DNA of 5,606 nt, from positions 1 to 5,606 of the forward strand of contig SKMG01000197.1 in the NCBI GenBank assembly GCA_007121175.1, in the 5' to 3' direction. Below the pieces are notes generated by a model, which had not been told where the DNA came from, made no database searches, and saw only the letters and a program-made list of their open reading frames with translations. This DNA is from Trueperaceae bacterium (GTDB lineage: Bacteria > Deinococcota > Deinococci > Deinococcales > Trueperaceae). The translations under genes and the position numbers were made by a program. Below, piece by piece: positions 4,930 through 5,606 of the stretch; positions within the stretch are counted from its first letter, which is position 1; every line of letters starts with the position of its first letter.

Positions 4930-5606
4930 CGCCGCACCTCCACCGCTCGCCCGGTACCCGCTTCGGAGGTGCCCGCAGCAGCAACGGCGTCGCCAGCAGC
5001 AGTGGCCTCGCCAGCACCAGCGCGCTCGCCGCCACCGGCGGCCGGCCGCTCGCCACGATGGATCGCGAAGTAGACGTCCTCGAGCGACGGCAGCTGCCGC
5101 TCTACCGCGAACACGTCGGCTCCGGAACGCACCAGCACTCGCACCACGGCGGCGATGGTCGCCTGGTCGGGCGCCTCGAAGTGCAGCTCGACGTCCTCCC
5201 CAGCCCGTACCTGCAACCCGTCGAGCCCGGCAACGCTCGCGAGCAGCCGCGCCGGCTCCTCCCCGGCCGCAGGCCGGACGAGCACGCGCACCGAGAGCCG
5301 GGCGCCGAAGTCGGCGGCGAGCGCCGAAGGTGCGCCGCTGGCGACCACCTTCCCGTGCTCGAGCACGACCACCCGATCGCACAGGGCCTGCGCCTGCGCC
5401 AGATTGTGGGTGCAGAGCAGCACCGTCGTGCCGCCTTCCCGCAAGCCAGAGATGCGCTCGTCGACCGAGCGCGCAGCCACGGGATCGAGTCCCGAGCTCG
5501 GCTCGTCCAGGAACAACAGCTCGGGCTGGTGCAGCAGAGCCCGCGCCAGCGTCAGCCGCTGGCGCATCCCCTTCGAGTACGTCATCACCCGGGCGTCCGC
5601 CGCCCC
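4926..5606 (-). CDS. ABC transporter ATP-binding protein, ABC-2 export type (5' truncated)
   Basis: The nucleotide-binding subunit of the ABC-2 exporter. The right window edge cuts off the start and the Walker A motif, leaving 226 residues. In this fragment the signature YSKGMRQRL (10-18) replaces classical LSGGQ, as in NatA/DrrA-type ATPases. Walker B and D-loop follow as LLFLDEPSSGLDP (30-42), then the H-loop histidine in CTHN (His67). A regulatory domain ends in SLEDVYFAIH (174-183), where NatA-type proteins normally stop. A further 43 residues (184-226) form a tail made almost wholly of Ala, Gly, Glu, Arg and Thr, which looks disordered. A GTG at 5588 could be read as a start, but it falls inside the conserved domain, so the gene surely continues right. 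Its TGA overlaps the permease GTG by 4 bases, so the two form an operon. Confidence 0.93.
   Translation of the reverse strand, partial: GAADARVMTYSKGMRQRLTLARALLHQPELLFLDEPSSGLDPVAARSVDERISGLREGGTTVLLCTHNLAQAQALCDRVVVLEHGKVVASGAPSALAADFGARLSVRVLVRPAAGEEPARLLASVAGLDGLQVRAGEDVELHFEAPDQATIAAVVRVLVRSGADVFAVERQLPSLEDVYFAIHRGERPAAGGGERAGAGEATAAGDAVAAAGTSEAGTGRAVEVRR

Noticed and set aside
3742..5073. Long plus-strand open frame of 443 codons antisense to the reductase start, the gap and the ABC genes
   Set aside because: Its product is an Arg/His/Gln/Gly-rich low-complexity string without domains, and it spans three well-supported minus-strand genes; it is a GC-rich shadow frame.
4930..5382. N-terminal extension of the permease frame
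   Set aside because: It is Arg/Gly/Ala-rich shadow of the ATPase gene; the GTG at 4929 has a ribosome site and the permease homology begins there.

Overview
This is a high-GC bacterial chromosomal window with dense, short-gapped genes, GTG starts and Shine-Dalgarno sites. It encodes a YojF-BshB2 pair, a marker of bacillithiol (BSH) metabolism. BSH is best known from low-GC Bacillota and from Deinococcota. High GC together with bacillithiol genes makes a Deinococcota lineage (Deinococcus, Thermus or Trueperales type) a reasonable guess. This is inference, and another high-GC BSH-using phylum is possible. I see no mobile elements, CRISPR arrays, tRNA or rRNA.

Layout, left to right. (1) The 3' end of a UvrD/PcrA-type SF1 helicase on the plus strand, cut by the left edge (to 608). 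(2) A HemG-like flavodoxin-fold protein (641-1228, +). (3) A 127-base gap (1229-1355) holding a promoter-like motif and three 16-base tandem repeats that can fold into alternative hairpins. (4) yojF (1356-1706, +) and a BshB2-type deacetylase (1712-2470, +), which are translationally coupled. (5) A 62-base convergent gap with a GCGGC microrepeat. (6) A class I flavoprotein disulfide reductase of the mercuric-reductase-like group on the minus strand (2533-3957). (7) A 159-base gap with a GC-rich hairpin. (8) A minus-strand ABC-2 export operon: permease (4117-4929) and ATPase (4926 past the right edge), overlapping by 4 bases.

The middle of the window reads as a redox and thiol neighbourhood. 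BshB2 would deacetylate GlcNAc-malate in bacillithiol synthesis, with YojF as its conserved partner of unknown role. The convergent flavoenzyme has an intact CxxxxC pair and a His-Glu dyad, so it can plausibly reduce a small disulfide. The HemG-like protein may add a haem or quinone-linked flavin activity. The helicase and the ABC exporter look unrelated to this theme.

No wholly new system is evident. The items most worth checking are the repeat-bearing leader of yojF-bshB2 and the substrate of the neighbouring disulfide reductase.
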